Source: Slackia isoflavoniconvertens (GTDB taxonomy: Bacteria; Actinomycetota; Coriobacteriia; Coriobacteriales; Eggerthellaceae). Taken from it: 64,000 bases of DNA. The translations under genes and the position numbers were made by a program. The stretch lies in the NCBI RefSeq assembly GCF_003725955.1, contig NZ_QIBZ01000002.1, positions 62,001 through 126,000 of the forward strand. Direction: 5' to 3'. This document shows positions 1 through 8,639 of the stretch, piece after piece (within the stretch, counting starts at the first letter, position 1; each line of letters starts with the position of its first letter). The notes beneath the pieces are model-generated. The model had not been told where the DNA came from and did not search any database. It was given only the letters and a program-made list of their open reading frames with translations.

Positions 1-1386
1 AGCGCCATCGCAAGCGGCGCCGTCGCCTATCTGTGCCAGGGCGAGCTCGACGAGCAGGGCAAACTAACCGCGCCCGCCGACTTGGCCGCCGCAGCCGCAG
101 GCACCCCCGCAATCGTGGCCGCCGACGTGCGCCGCGCCATGGCTACGGCATCGAAGGTCGCCTATGGCGACCCGAGCACCGGGCTGAACATCGTGGGCAT
201 CACGGGCACCAAAGGCAAAACCACAACCTCGTACATGCTGCACGCCATTATGGACGCCGCCGAGGTGAGCACCTCGATTCTTGGCTCCATCGAAACCGAC
301 GACGGCATCGAGGAATTCGAAAGCTGCAACACGACGCCCGAATCGCCCGATTTGTGGCGCCACCTTTCCAATACCGTGGCTTCGGGCCGCGCCCATATGG
401 TCATGGAGGTTTCCAGTCAGGCGCTCAAATACGACCGCGTGCTGGGGCTCACCCTGAACATCGCCTGCTTCCTCAACATCGGCCGCGACCATATTTCACC
501 CGCCGAGCACCCCACGTTCGAAGATTATTTCGAAAGCAAACTCCGCATTTTCGACCAATGCGAATGCGCCGTGGTAAACCTTGGCACCGAACACGTCGAT
601 GAGGTCATGGCAGCCGCGAAAGCTGCCCCACAGCTGTTCACCGTCGGCGTCGACTGCGACAGCGCCGATTTGGTCGCCTGCAACGTGCGCACGGTTAAAG
701 GCGGCATCGAGTTCGATATCGCAGAAAGCACCAAACTCGCCGCAGCAGCAGGCGAAGAAGATGCTTCGGCCAGCGCTCACACGATAAAGCTGAGCATCGC
801 AGGCCTGTTCAATGCCGAAAATGCGCTGTGCGCCATCGCGTGCGCGCGTCTTTTGGGCATCGGCTGGAACGCGATTGAGCAGGGCCTTTCGCACGTACGC
901 GTGCCTGGCCGCATGGAAATCATCGCTTCGCCGAACGAGCCCATCACCGCCATCGTCGACTACGCGCACAACAAACTTTCGTTCGAAACGCTGTTCAAGT
1001 CGTTGAAGAAGGAATACCCAGGTCAGCAGATTATCGCCATCTTCGGCGCGCCAGGCGGCAAGGCGTACGAGCGCCGCGAGATGCTGCCGCAAACCGCCGG
1101 CGCCTATGCCGACCTGCTCATTTACGCCGAAGAGGACCCCGCGCACGATCGCGTGGAAGACATTTGCGCCGAGATGGCCAACAACACCCCCGAAGGCGTT
1201 GCGCACGAAATCATCTACGACCGCGAAGAAGCCTTCAAGCGCGCCGTGGAAGTCGCCCACGAAAGCAGCAAACCCACGGTTATCGCATTTCTCGCCAAAG
1301 GCGAAGAAGAGCTGCAGCATCGCGGTGACAACTTCGAGCCTATCAAGAGCGACTCAGCCATTGCCCACGAGGTTCTGGGCGCTTAA
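1..1386 (+). CDS. murE: UDP-N-acetylmuramyl-tripeptide synthetase, L-lysine type (partial, 5' end outside window)
   Basis: Cytoplasmic Mur ligase that adds the third amino acid to UDP-MurNAc-L-Ala-D-Glu during peptidoglycan synthesis. The reading frame is open from base 1 with no convincing start, so the N-terminus lies outside; 461 residues are visible against 480-500 usual. The ATP-binding loop ITGTKGKTTT is near bases 196-225 and the Mur-ligase C-terminal domain follows about base 950. Two features point to a lysine-type rather than a diaminopimelate-type enzyme: DYAHNKLS (DAP enzymes usually have DYAHTPDS) and an EEDPAHD segment in place of the DNPR motif of DAP enzymes. The call of MurE is firm; lysine specificity is inferred from motif memory. 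The next two genes fit a Lys-D-Asx cross-bridge. Confidence 0.88.
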   Translation, partial: SAIASGAVAYLCQGELDEQGKLTAPADLAAAAAGTPAIVAADVRRAMATASKVAYGDPSTGLNIVGITGTKGKTTTSYMLHAIMDAAEVSTSILGSIETDDGIEEFESCNTTPESPDLWRHLSNTVASGRAHMVMEVSSQALKYDRVLGLTLNIACFLNIGRDHISPAEHPTFEDYFESKLRIFDQCECAVVNLGTEHVDEVMAAAKAAPQLFTVGVDCDSADLVACNVRTVKGGIEFDIAESTKLAAAAGEEDASASAHTIKLSIAGLFNAENALCAIACARLLGIGWNAIEQGLSHVRVPGRMEIIASPNEPITAIVDYAHNKLSFETLFKSLKKEYPGQQIIAIFGAPGGKAYERREMLPQTAGAYADLLIYAEEDPAHDRVEDICAEMANNTPEGVAHEIIYDREEAFKRAVEVAHESSKPTVIAFLAKGEEELQHRGDNFEPIKSDSAIAHEVLGA

Positions 1387-1411
1387 CGTCGCACGCAACC
1401 CACCCCAAACA

Positions 1412-1437
1412 AGAAAGCCGCCCCGGGGCGGCTTTCT
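1412..1437. terminator. bidirectional intrinsic terminator between convergent murE and asparagine synthetase genes
   Basis: A perfect 26-base palindrome with a G+C-rich centre (CCGCCCCGGGGCGG) lies between the two converging stop codons, flanked by short T-rich tracts on each side. Confidence 0.85.
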
Positions 1438-1445
1438 TTCGTTCG

Positions 1446-3290
1446 CTATTCGTCGATGAAGTAGCGCTTGTACCAAATAAGGAACACAAGCGGCGTATAA
1501 ATCTTGCGTTGGTTCTGCGCCTTGCCCTCGTAGTGCTCGTCAAGCAATCCCATAAGCACGTCGCAATCGAAGAACTCGCTCGCCCACGGCGCCGTGAAGT
1601 ATTCCTTCACCCAGTTGTACCACTTCTCTTCGCGCAGCCAATAAATCATAGGCACGGGGAAGCCGACTTTCGGACGCGTCGCCCACTCATCGGGCAGGCT
1701 CTTGTTCGCGGCGTGGCGCAGCACGAGCTTGTTGCCGTTTTCATTCACACGATAGCGATCGGGAATATGCTCGGCAAATTCCATCACACGGCGATCAAGG
1801 AATGGAACACGCAATTCAAGCGAGTGCGCCATGCACATCTTGTCGGCCTTGAGCAGAATATCGCCCGGCAACCACATGTTCATGTCGAGGTACTGCTTGC
1901 GAATGAGCTCGCTCTTATCGGAAACGCGCGCATAAATGGGCGCGGCCAGCTCGAAAGCGCCTTCACCCTTGTCATATTCGGGGCGCAGCACGCTCGAGAC
2001 TTCGCGCTCAGGCCACACGAGCGCCTGGCCAACGAAGTATTCCTCGGCCATTTCGGCACCCTTCATAAGGAAGTTATGGCCCTTGAAATACGGCATGTGC
2101 TTCGCTGTCTTGCCCAGCGCGCGGCGCACGCCGAACGGCACCATGCGCTTGTATTTCGCGACCGACGGGTTGTCCTCATACCATGCATAGCCGCCGAAAA
2201 TCTCGTCGGCGCCTTCGCCCGAAAGCACAACCGTAACCTGCTCAGCAGCCATTTGTGCCAAGAACCACAGCGGCACGCTCGACAAATTCGACTGCGGCTC
2301 GTCCATGTGATACTGAATCTCGGGCAAGGCTTCGAAAAATTCGTCCGCAGAAATCATCTTGCGGTAGTTCTCGATGCCCAGCTTGTCAGAAAGCTCCTTG
2401 GCGTAATTGGTTTCGTTGAACTTGTTGTAATCGAAACCAACCGAGAACGTTTTGTCGGGCATGAGGCATGCGGCGATGTAGCTCGAATCGACACCGCCCG
2501 AAAGGAAGCTGCCCACCTTCACGTCGGCGATGCGGTGCGCGCTCACGCTTTCATGCACCACTTCATCGAGCTCGTCGACATATTCCTCGAACGGCTTGTC
2601 GATTTCCGAGAAATCGCAATCCCAATAGCGGCGCACATCCATCGTGTGGGTGGCCAGATCGTAAGTGAAGCAATGCGCGGCCGGCAGCTTGTACACGCCC
2701 TCGAAGAACGTTTCGTCGGTCGCGGAGAACTGCAGCGTGAGATACGGACGCAGCGCATTGTGGTTCACGGCCTTGTGGAACTTCGGGTGCGCGAGGAAGC
2801 TCTTGATCTCGCTGCCGAACATCAGGCCGCTGCCATCTTCGGCCTCGGAGTAATAAAACGGCTTGATGCCGAAAATATCGCGAGCGCCGAACAGGCGATT
2901 CTTCTTCTTATCCCAGATAACGAACGCATACATGCCACGAAGCTTGTCGACGATTTCCTCGCCCCACTCCTCGTAGCCATGCAGAAGCGACTCGGTGTCG
3001 GCGCCGCAGTGGAAGGTATAGCCCTTCGCCTCGAGCTCGCCGCGAAGCTCCATGAAGTTGTAAATTTCGCCGTTGAACACGATGACGACGCTGCCGTCTT
3101 CGTTGCTCATGGGCTGGGAGCCCGCCGGCGTAAGGTCGAGAATCGACAAGCGGCGGAAGCCCAACGCCACGCCCGGCGCGAAGAACGTATCGCCCATGTC
3201 GGGACCGCGGTGGACGATGCGGTCCATCATGCTCGTGAGCACTTGCTCCTTGTTTTCGACATCACCGGTAAATCCGACGAATCCGCACAT
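1446..3290 (-). CDS. asnB: class II asparagine synthetase (glutamine-hydrolysing) homologue
   Basis: 614 residues. The start was set at the ATG giving MCGFVGFTG, because class II glutamine amidotransferases use the Cys after the initiator Met as nucleophile; an upstream in-frame start would bury it. An AAAGGTG ribosome site lies 7 bases before this ATG. The N-terminal half is the glutaminase domain with HRGPD; the C-terminal half is the synthetase domain with the PP-loop SGGVDSS near residue 263, SGEGADE, and the RPKVGFPVP segment. The family amidates Asp with Gln and ATP. Since it lies between a lysine-type MurE and a D-aspartate-ligase-like ATP-grasp gene, it may instead amidate the D-Asp of the peptidoglycan cross-bridge, as known for AsnH of lactic acid bacteria. 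Free Asn synthesis remains possible. Confidence 0.9.
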   Translation of the reverse strand: MCGFVGFTGDVENKEQVLTSMMDRIVHRGPDMGDTFFAPGVALGFRRLSILDLTPAGSQPMSNEDGSVVIVFNGEIYNFMELRGELEAKGYTFHCGADTESLLHGYEEWGEEIVDKLRGMYAFVIWDKKKNRLFGARDIFGIKPFYYSEAEDGSGLMFGSEIKSFLAHPKFHKAVNHNALRPYLTLQFSATDETFFEGVYKLPAAHCFTYDLATHTMDVRRYWDCDFSEIDKPFEEYVDELDEVVHESVSAHRIADVKVGSFLSGGVDSSYIAACLMPDKTFSVGFDYNKFNETNYAKELSDKLGIENYRKMISADEFFEALPEIQYHMDEPQSNLSSVPLWFLAQMAAEQVTVVLSGEGADEIFGGYAWYEDNPSVAKYKRMVPFGVRRALGKTAKHMPYFKGHNFLMKGAEMAEEYFVGQALVWPEREVSSVLRPEYDKGEGAFELAAPIYARVSDKSELIRKQYLDMNMWLPGDILLKADKMCMAHSLELRVPFLDRRVMEFAEHIPDRYRVNENGNKLVLRHAANKSLPDEWATRPKVGFPVPMIYWLREEKWYNWVKEYFTAPWASEFFDCDVLMGLLDEHYEGKAQNQRKIYTPLVFLIWYKRYFIDE

Positions 3291-3732
3291 AGGGCACCTT
3301 TCGTTTGTATGGCACAGCATTAAAGCCGATAAATCGCTGAAATCTGAATTTTACCGCGCTTGCACATCTTCGCGCGAATCTTCGTCAAAACGCCTAATGC
3401 CGCCGTTGTTCACACGCGTGCGGAAGAAACGACGCGCGTGATTGCGGAAACGACCGCATTGGCAACCGCAGAAGCAACTGGCTCCGGCGCGATCGCGGAA
3501 GCCACCAGGGTCGGCAACCGCCAAAGCCACGAGGGTTCAAGCCAAAGCAAACGCGCAGAAAGCCAGGGCGCCGCGACCCGACCTGCGGCGGGGCGCCGGG
3601 GCGTAGCGTCTGCACACAACGCCCGTGCACCATGCGCCGCATACGACGCCGCCCGTGCGCCTCGGCGCCGCACCGCATCTCGCACGTCCACGCATGCAAA
3701 AGGCCAGCACGGGCTGGCCTTTCAACTTTCAC
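3291..3732. other. intergenic region, no gene supported
   Basis: About 440 bases between two minus-strand genes. Short frames exist on both strands but give low-complexity Ala/Arg/Thr-rich products without ribosome sites. Bases 3430-3560 contain short degenerate repeats of the form GCGGAAnCnAC. The region must hold the promoter of the asparagine synthetase gene and, at its right end, the terminator of the ATP-grasp gene. Confidence 0.6.
3699..3722 (-). terminator. intrinsic terminator after the ATP-grasp ligase gene
   Basis: Ten-base stem AAAGGCCAGC/GCTGGCCTTT with a 4-base loop lies 11 bases downstream of the ATP-grasp stop codon and is followed on the minus strand by a short T run. Confidence 0.8.
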
Positions 3733-4986
3733 TTAGCGATAGTTCTCGGGGTTTTTGAACTTGTCGAAGTAACGGAACACGTGAATCTTCACCCAAGCCC
3801 AACGCATGGGGTTGAAGCGCAAATCATACGGGTAATCAAACGTCATCGATTCCTTGCCGCCAGCCACGAGCTTCTTCGCGCGTTCAACGAACGCGGGGTC
3901 TTTCACGTAATCGTAAACGACCTTGCGCGGCACGGAATGCCAGAACACCTCGTTGGTATTTTCGACGCATTCACCCAAATCACGCTTATACACGCGGTCT
4001 TCCACGACGAACTTTGCGAGGTTGTGGCCGGCAGCGGTCACATGGTAGTTCGTGCGGCCTTGGCGCAGGTTTACCTCGAACACCTTGTACGAGCCGTCGC
4101 GATCGTCGCGCTTAATGTCGAAGTTCGCGAAGCCCGTGAAATGAATTTCCTCAAGGAAGTTCTTAATGAGCTGCTGCAACTCAGGATTGGGCTGCGTGAT
4201 AATGGCGCACGGGTTGCCAAGCGCGGTGGGCGTGTGCTCCTCGAGGCCTTCGCGACCGAAGCAGATGAGCTTCACCTTGCAGTTGCGATCGCAATACGCG
4301 GTGAGCACGTTCATGTTGCAATCTTCGCCGACAACCATGTCTTGCAGCAGCACTTCATCGGGATAGCCCGCACCGAAAATGAGGCCCAAAATATGCGCCG
4401 CCTCGGCGGGGTTTTGCGCGGTGTACACCTTCTTCATGTGGTCAAACGGGTGCTCCCAATACGTGGAACTCATAGACGGCTTCACGATGATGGGGTATTT
4501 GAAACCGATTTTCTCCTCGGTAAGGTCGGCCTCGGCCACGCCCTGTTCCCACTCGCTAGGGCGCACCACAAACGTTTTGGGGTACGGAATGCCATACTTG
4601 TCGCACATCTCGTAAAAGCTCAGCTTGCTTTCGAGCTTGTCGCGCAGGTCGGGCTGAATGTAGAGCGTGACGCAGTTTTCGGGCAAATCGTTCTGAATTT
4701 CAGAAATGACCTGCGCATATACATCAGCACAGCCCCACACTAGATGCGTTTTATCGGGGTGCTGCGCAGCAAATTCCTTCACCTTCGCCAACACTACTTC
4801 GGGCTTGTCCATATGCTCGTCATAGAAGCACTCCACGATGCGGCTATGCATGGTGTCGCCCGCGGGGAAGCGACCAAACGCGTAGCTCTTCACGCCATAT
4901 TCCTCATGAATGGCGCGCGCGACGCTGTAGCAATTCATATCGCCGCCGATGAGAACGGGAATGAAATCGGGTTTTTCGGTTGCCAT
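3733..4986 (-). CDS. ATP-grasp ligase, probable D-aspartate ligase of the peptidoglycan cross-bridge
   Basis: 417 residues. The start at MATEKPDFIPVLIGGD was chosen because a GAAGGAA ribosome site lies about 10 bases upstream and because the beta-strand PVLIGGD resembles the usual N-terminus of the family. It has a preATP-grasp domain (ARAIHEEYGVKSYAFGRFP), an ATP-grasp core with PIIVKPSMSS, and the metal-binding FEVNLRQGR near residues 300-310. Overall length, N-terminal pattern and core resemble the carboxylate-amine ligases that include AslFm, which joins D-Asp to the lysine side chain of the peptidoglycan precursor. A lysine-type MurE and an amidotransferase lie beside it, which supports this role. 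The ATP-grasp call is firm; substrate is inference. Confidence 0.75.
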   Translation of the reverse strand: MATEKPDFIPVLIGGDMNCYSVARAIHEEYGVKSYAFGRFPAGDTMHSRIVECFYDEHMDKPEVVLAKVKEFAAQHPDKTHLVWGCADVYAQVISEIQNDLPENCVTLYIQPDLRDKLESKLSFYEMCDKYGIPYPKTFVVRPSEWEQGVAEADLTEEKIGFKYPIIVKPSMSSTYWEHPFDHMKKVYTAQNPAEAAHILGLIFGAGYPDEVLLQDMVVGEDCNMNVLTAYCDRNCKVKLICFGREGLEEHTPTALGNPCAIITQPNPELQQLIKNFLEEIHFTGFANFDIKRDDRDGSYKVFEVNLRQGRTNYHVTAAGHNLAKFVVEDRVYKRDLGECVENTNEVFWHSVPRKVVYDYVKDPAFVERAKKLVAGGKESMTFDYPYDLRFNPMRWAWVKIHVFRYFDKFKNPENYR

Positions 4987-5120
4987 AAATGCAGTTCCTT
5001 CAAAAGATGGTTTGCAGAAAGCTTGTGCGATTATACGCCGCATTGGGCACTTCCGTCGCACCTCAAAAAAGAGCGCACGAACGGCCCTGGGGCAAGGTTC
5101 TTGCGCATTGCTTCGTTATC

Positions 5121-5152
5121 AAAGAAGCGCGATTCGAAAACCGCGCTTCTTT
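5121..5152 (-). terminator. hairpin terminator after yqeY
   Basis: Perfect 11-base stem AAAGAAGCGCG/CGCGCTTCTTT with a 10-base loop, about 37 bases past the yqeY stop codon. The T run is weak. Confidence 0.6.
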
Positions 5153-5188
5153 ATGCTTAAAACTCTGTTCGATGGTGTTGAGCGCCAG

Positions 5189-5632
5189 CTACGACAGGCG
5201 GCTGCCAACTTCCTTGGCGGCCTGAGCCTTGTCGAAGTTTCCGCCGGTGGCAGCGGTAAGCGCACCCATAACCTTGCCCATTTCGCGCTTGGTGGTGGCG
5301 CCAAGATCGGCAATGGTTTTCTCGACAAGCGCCACAAGCTCGTCGCCCGCGAGCTGCTTGGGCAGGTAGCCCTCAAGAATCTCGACCTGCTCCTTCAGCA
5401 TGGCCGTGCGCTCGTCGTTGTTCGCGGCTTTGATAGAGCCCTCGAGCGTTTCGCTCGTCTGCTTAATGACGCGCTTGAGCATAGCATCGACGTCGGCGTC
5501 GGTCACCTCGCGACGCTCGTTGACCTCGATATTCTTGATCTCGCCGTGCACCTGGCGCAGAATGTCGCGACGCACATTGTCGTGCGCCTTCATCGCGGCC
5601 TTGATTTCATCTTTGAGCTCTTCGTATTTCAT
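5189..5632 (-). CDS. yqeY: GatB/YqeY domain protein
   Basis: 147 residues, the normal length of the YqeY family. It starts MKYEELKDEIKAAMKAHDN and has the family pattern VRRDILRQVHGEIKNIEV, then a helical tail with GYLPKQL and GKVMGALTA. The fold is that of the C-terminal tRNA-contacting tail of GatB, so it may act on tRNA or aminoacylation, but the role of the free-standing protein is not established. A purine-rich AAAGAGG site precedes the ATG. A minus-strand TATACT at 5666-5671 is a possible -10 element. It is transcribed alone, with terminators on both sides. Confidence 0.85.
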   Translation of the reverse strand: MKYEELKDEIKAAMKAHDNVRRDILRQVHGEIKNIEVNERREVTDADVDAMLKRVIKQTSETLEGSIKAANNDERTAMLKEQVEILEGYLPKQLAGDELVALVEKTIADLGATTKREMGKVMGALTAATGGNFDKAQAAKEVGSRLS

Positions 5633-5964
5633 GAGTGCCTCTTTCTAAAGTGCCATCTATCAGCGAGTATAGCGCGAACACGTACGCGTGTGGAAAACGG
5701 CAAGCCAAAACCATGCACGAAGGAGCACGTGCGGTGCGGACGCGCGAAAGCGGAGCCGGGGCGCAAGCTTGTTTGAGAGCGCACCGCGAAAGCAGCGTGG
5801 CAGAAATATGCGCAAAAAGGTGCCCGAATGTGGCATTTTAACCGAGCACAGACCTGACTTAAGCGACTTGCAATTAGAAAAGCCCAGGTCGCAACGCATC
5901 ACACTACAATCGACGCGCAAGCGAGCATAGATCGTTGCCACATTCGAAGCTATTTTTGAACAAG
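5633..5964. other. intergenic region between nagA and yqeY, no gene supported
   Basis: About 330 bases downstream of nagA and upstream of yqeY. It carries the probable yqeY promoter (minus-strand TATACT at 5666-5671). Short overlapping frames on both strands have no ribosome sites or recognisable motifs. I see no clear nagA terminator in it. Confidence 0.5.
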
Positions 5965-7083
5965 TTAGCGAATGCGTTTGCCGCGCAAAATGACGCCCGC
6001 GACGTTCAGGTCGGCATTGAGCAACACCACGTCGGCAACCTTGCCCGCGTCGAGACTGCCGCGCTCGTCGAACAGGCCAATCGCGCGTGCGGGGTTTTCC
6101 GTCGCAGCGCGCACAGCCACCTCGAGCGGCAAGCCCATTTCAGTAGCGGCAACCTTCATGCAGCCCATCAGGTCGGTCGCGCTTCCAGCCAGCGTACCGT
6201 CGTGCAGCGTGGCATGCGAGCCGTTCTTCGTCACGGCCTGACCGCCCAGGCTATATTCGCCATCGGGCATGCCGGTGGCTTCCATGGAATCGCTGATCAG
6301 AATCATGCGCTCGGCACCAAACATCGAGAACGCAAGGCGCACCATGGCGGGGTGAATATGCACGCCATCGGCGATGATCTCGGGAGTCGCGCCTGCCTCG
6401 AGCGCCGCAGGAATCACGCCCGGCTTGCGATGATGCAGCCCCGGCATGGCGTTGTACAAATGCGTCACATGCTTGGCGCCGCGGCGGAAGGCCTCGGCCG
6501 CCTGATCGTAATTCGCACACGTATGGGCAACGGAAATGCGCACGTCATCGTGCATTTCATCAACGAATTCGAGCGCACCGGGCTCCTCGGGGGCAATATC
6601 GACAAGCTTGATTTTGCCGCCCGACGCATTCTGCAAGCGACAAAACATTGCCGCATTGCACTGCTGCACGTAGGCGGGGTTTTGTGCGCCCACCTTTTCA
6701 GGGCTGATAAACGGACCTTCCATATTGATACCCACCAGCGCGGCAGCATCGGGGGCATCAACATGCTCGGCGGCGCATTCCATAATGCCCGCGAGCTTTT
6801 CCTCGGGGAACGTCATGGTCGTGCCGCACCATGCAGTTACGCCACGACTGGCCTCATAGCGCGTGATGGCGTCGATTGACTCATGCGTGCCGTCGCAGAA
6901 ATCATGCCCCACCGCACCATGGGAATGCACGTCGACCAAGCCAGGAATGGCGAGCAGTCCCTTGGCATCGATGACCTCGCCCATCTCGTCGCCGGTCGCA
7001 ACGATGCGGTCGCCTTCGATGAAGATATCGTCTTCGACGAATTCGCCGTTCTTGAAAACTTTCGCACCAGCAATTTTCAGCAT
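5965..7083 (-). CDS. nagA: N-acetylglucosamine-6-phosphate deacetylase
   Basis: 372 residues of the amidohydrolase superfamily. It removes acetate from GlcNAc-6-phosphate, the first committed step in GlcNAc and amino-sugar recycling, and feeds GlcN-6-P to NagB encoded just upstream. Diagnostic motifs are GLVDVHSHGAVGHDF, the metal-binding Glu in NMEGPF, the His motifs VAHTCANY and THLYNAM, and the catalytic Asp in LISDSMEATG. A GGAAG site precedes the ATG. nagB has its own strong terminator before nagA, so nagA is probably transcribed from a promoter in the 190-base gap. Confidence 0.93.
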   Translation of the reverse strand: MLKIAGAKVFKNGEFVEDDIFIEGDRIVATGDEMGEVIDAKGLLAIPGLVDVHSHGAVGHDFCDGTHESIDAITRYEASRGVTAWCGTTMTFPEEKLAGIMECAAEHVDAPDAAALVGINMEGPFISPEKVGAQNPAYVQQCNAAMFCRLQNASGGKIKLVDIAPEEPGALEFVDEMHDDVRISVAHTCANYDQAAEAFRRGAKHVTHLYNAMPGLHHRKPGVIPAALEAGATPEIIADGVHIHPAMVRLAFSMFGAERMILISDSMEATGMPDGEYSLGGQAVTKNGSHATLHDGTLAGSATDLMGCMKVAATEMGLPLEVAVRAATENPARAIGLFDERGSLDAGKVADVVLLNADLNVAGVILRGKRIR

Positions 7084-7233
7084 GCCGCGCTTCCTTTCGT
7101 TATAGGCAGAAAACCCTGCCTCAATTTAATCGTGACCAGTTGAAATACACGTTGCGAAGATGGCGCCGCGACGAGCGCGCAGCATCCACGCTTTGACGAA
7201 ACGTTGCGCAAAGGCCAATGTCGCCACCTAGCC

Positions 7234-7264
7234 CAAAAAAGAAGCGGCCACAGGGGCCGCTTCC
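7234..7264 (-). terminator. strong intrinsic terminator after nagB
   Basis: Nine-base G+C-rich stem GAAGCGGCC/GGCCGCTTC with a 5-base loop, followed on the minus strand by six T. It lies 10 bases past the nagB stop and separates nagB from nagA. Confidence 0.9.
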
Positions 7265-7273
7265 TTGGTTTCA

Positions 7274-8092
7274 CTATTCGTGGCAGGCGCAGCCTTCGCC
7301 ATGCTCGTGGTCGTGGTCGCAATCGCAATCGGGATCGCCGCAACCGCAGCCTTCATCGGCAAGGTCGCCGCACAGCGAGAACGCCGCTTCGTCCACAATA
7401 GCCACCGCATTGGGATGGAACTGCAGAATGGACGCGGGAACCTCGGGGGTCACGGGGCCGAAGAAGGCATCGCGCACGATTTGCGCCTTGTCTTCGCCGC
7501 TCACCACGACGAGCACCTGCTTGGCGGCCATGATGGTACCAATGCCCATGGTGTATGCCTGACGGGGCACTTCGTCGGCGGAATCGAACAGGCGGCTGTT
7601 CGCGTTAATGGTGGACTCCGTAAGGTCGACGCAGTGGGTTTCCTTCGGGAATTCGGGCGCGGGCTCGTTGAAGCCGATGTGGCCGTTGTGGCCCAGGCCC
7701 AGAAGCTGCAGGTCAACGCCGCCGGCAAGCAGGATGGAAGCCTCGTAGGCATCGCATGCGGCCTGAGCATCGGGGTTGGCGCCATTGGGCACATGCGTGT
7801 TCTCGGGGCGCACGTTAATTTTGCTGAACAGGTGCTTCTGCATGAAGTAGTGATAGCTCTGCTCATGGTCGGCAGGCAGGCCGCGATATTCGTCTAGGTT
7901 GAACGTTGCAACGCGCGAGAAGTCGATGTCCTCGGCTTCGTGGCGCTTGGCGATTTCGGCGTAGAGGCCCTCAGGCGTGGAGCCGGTGGCCAAGCCCAAC
8001 ACGCAGCCAGGTTTCTCCTCGACCAGGTCGACAATCATGTCGGCGGCGGCTTCGCTCATTTCCTGATAGTCTTTGGTCACGAAAATCTGCAT
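7274..8092 (-). CDS. nagB: glucosamine-6-phosphate deaminase with Cys/His/Asp-rich C-terminal tail
   Basis: 272 residues. It converts GlcN-6-P to fructose-6-P and ammonia, linking amino-sugar use to glycolysis. The core has LATGSTPEGLY, FNLDEYRG, the LGLGHNGHIGFNEP active-site block, and the order expected for the family. The core ends near residue 240, as usual; then comes a tail of about 30 residues containing six Cys and four His among many Asp and Glu (pattern CGCGDPDCDCDHDHEHG then CACHE). The tail looks like a metal-binding appendage and is not part of the standard enzyme; its role is unknown. Paired with nagA downstream but ended by its own terminator. Confidence 0.94.
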   Translation of the reverse strand: MQIFVTKDYQEMSEAAADMIVDLVEEKPGCVLGLATGSTPEGLYAEIAKRHEAEDIDFSRVATFNLDEYRGLPADHEQSYHYFMQKHLFSKINVRPENTHVPNGANPDAQAACDAYEASILLAGGVDLQLLGLGHNGHIGFNEPAPEFPKETHCVDLTESTINANSRLFDSADEVPRQAYTMGIGTIMAAKQVLVVVSGEDKAQIVRDAFFGPVTPEVPASILQFHPNAVAIVDEAAFSLCGDLADEGCGCGDPDCDCDHDHEHGEGCACHE

Positions 8093-8639
8093 GAACGCAT
8101 CCTTCTCTTCGTTGTATTTTGCGACTATTCATAATACATGCTCACGCGGCAATTTCCAGGTGCGGCGAGAAAGCAACAGAAGCCTTAGGGCGTTCGCGAG
8201 GCGCAACGCGCGACGGCCAAGGGGCGCAACGCGCGATACCAGATAAAACAGCGAACGCGAGACGAAACATGCGCGCAACGAAACCCAACTGACGCCCACG
8301 ACAGTCGCCTAAAGACACACCGAGAAACTCGACAGTCCGAGCAGGCTGACCCCACCAAACAAACCAGTCCCGCCGAGCACGATGGCGAACCCGCATGACC
8401 AGCTGGCCCCTCTCGAGCAAACGAGTCTCAAGGGAGCCCGAACAAACTGGCATTCCCTCAAACAAGCAAACGAACATGCCCGCAGGCCGACCCCTTTCTC
8501 GAACGAGCGACCAGTCCCGCCGAGCATGCCGACACCTTTTCGGAAAACACCCACCACACGCGCGTCAAATGCGACAGGTATACTGCGAGGCGGTCAAAAC
8601 TTGCGCGGCACAGCCGCGCCAACACGAAAGGATCCCACG
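8093..8639. other. long intergenic region with short direct repeats, no gene supported
   Basis: About 545 bases between divergent nagB and the HAD phosphatase gene. It contains a 17-base perfect direct repeat ACCAGTCCCGCCGAGCA at 8363-8379 and 8510-8526, and a 13-base repeat GCGCAACGCGCGA at 8201-8213 and 8224-8236. Frames on both strands give Arg-rich products without family motifs. A TATACT at 8579-8584, about 55 bases before the HAD start, is a plausible -10 element for that gene. Confidence 0.55.

Noticed and set aside
1509-3323. Plus-strand frame of 604 codons opposite the asparagine synthetase gene.
   Set aside because: The minus strand encodes an unmistakable class II asparagine synthetase with Cys2 and a PP-loop; the opposite frame has no motifs.
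3360-3758. Plus-strand frame of 132 codons and minus-strand frames in the gap after the asparagine synthetase gene.
   Set aside because: Low-complexity products, no ribosome sites, and the frame runs through the ATP-grasp terminator.
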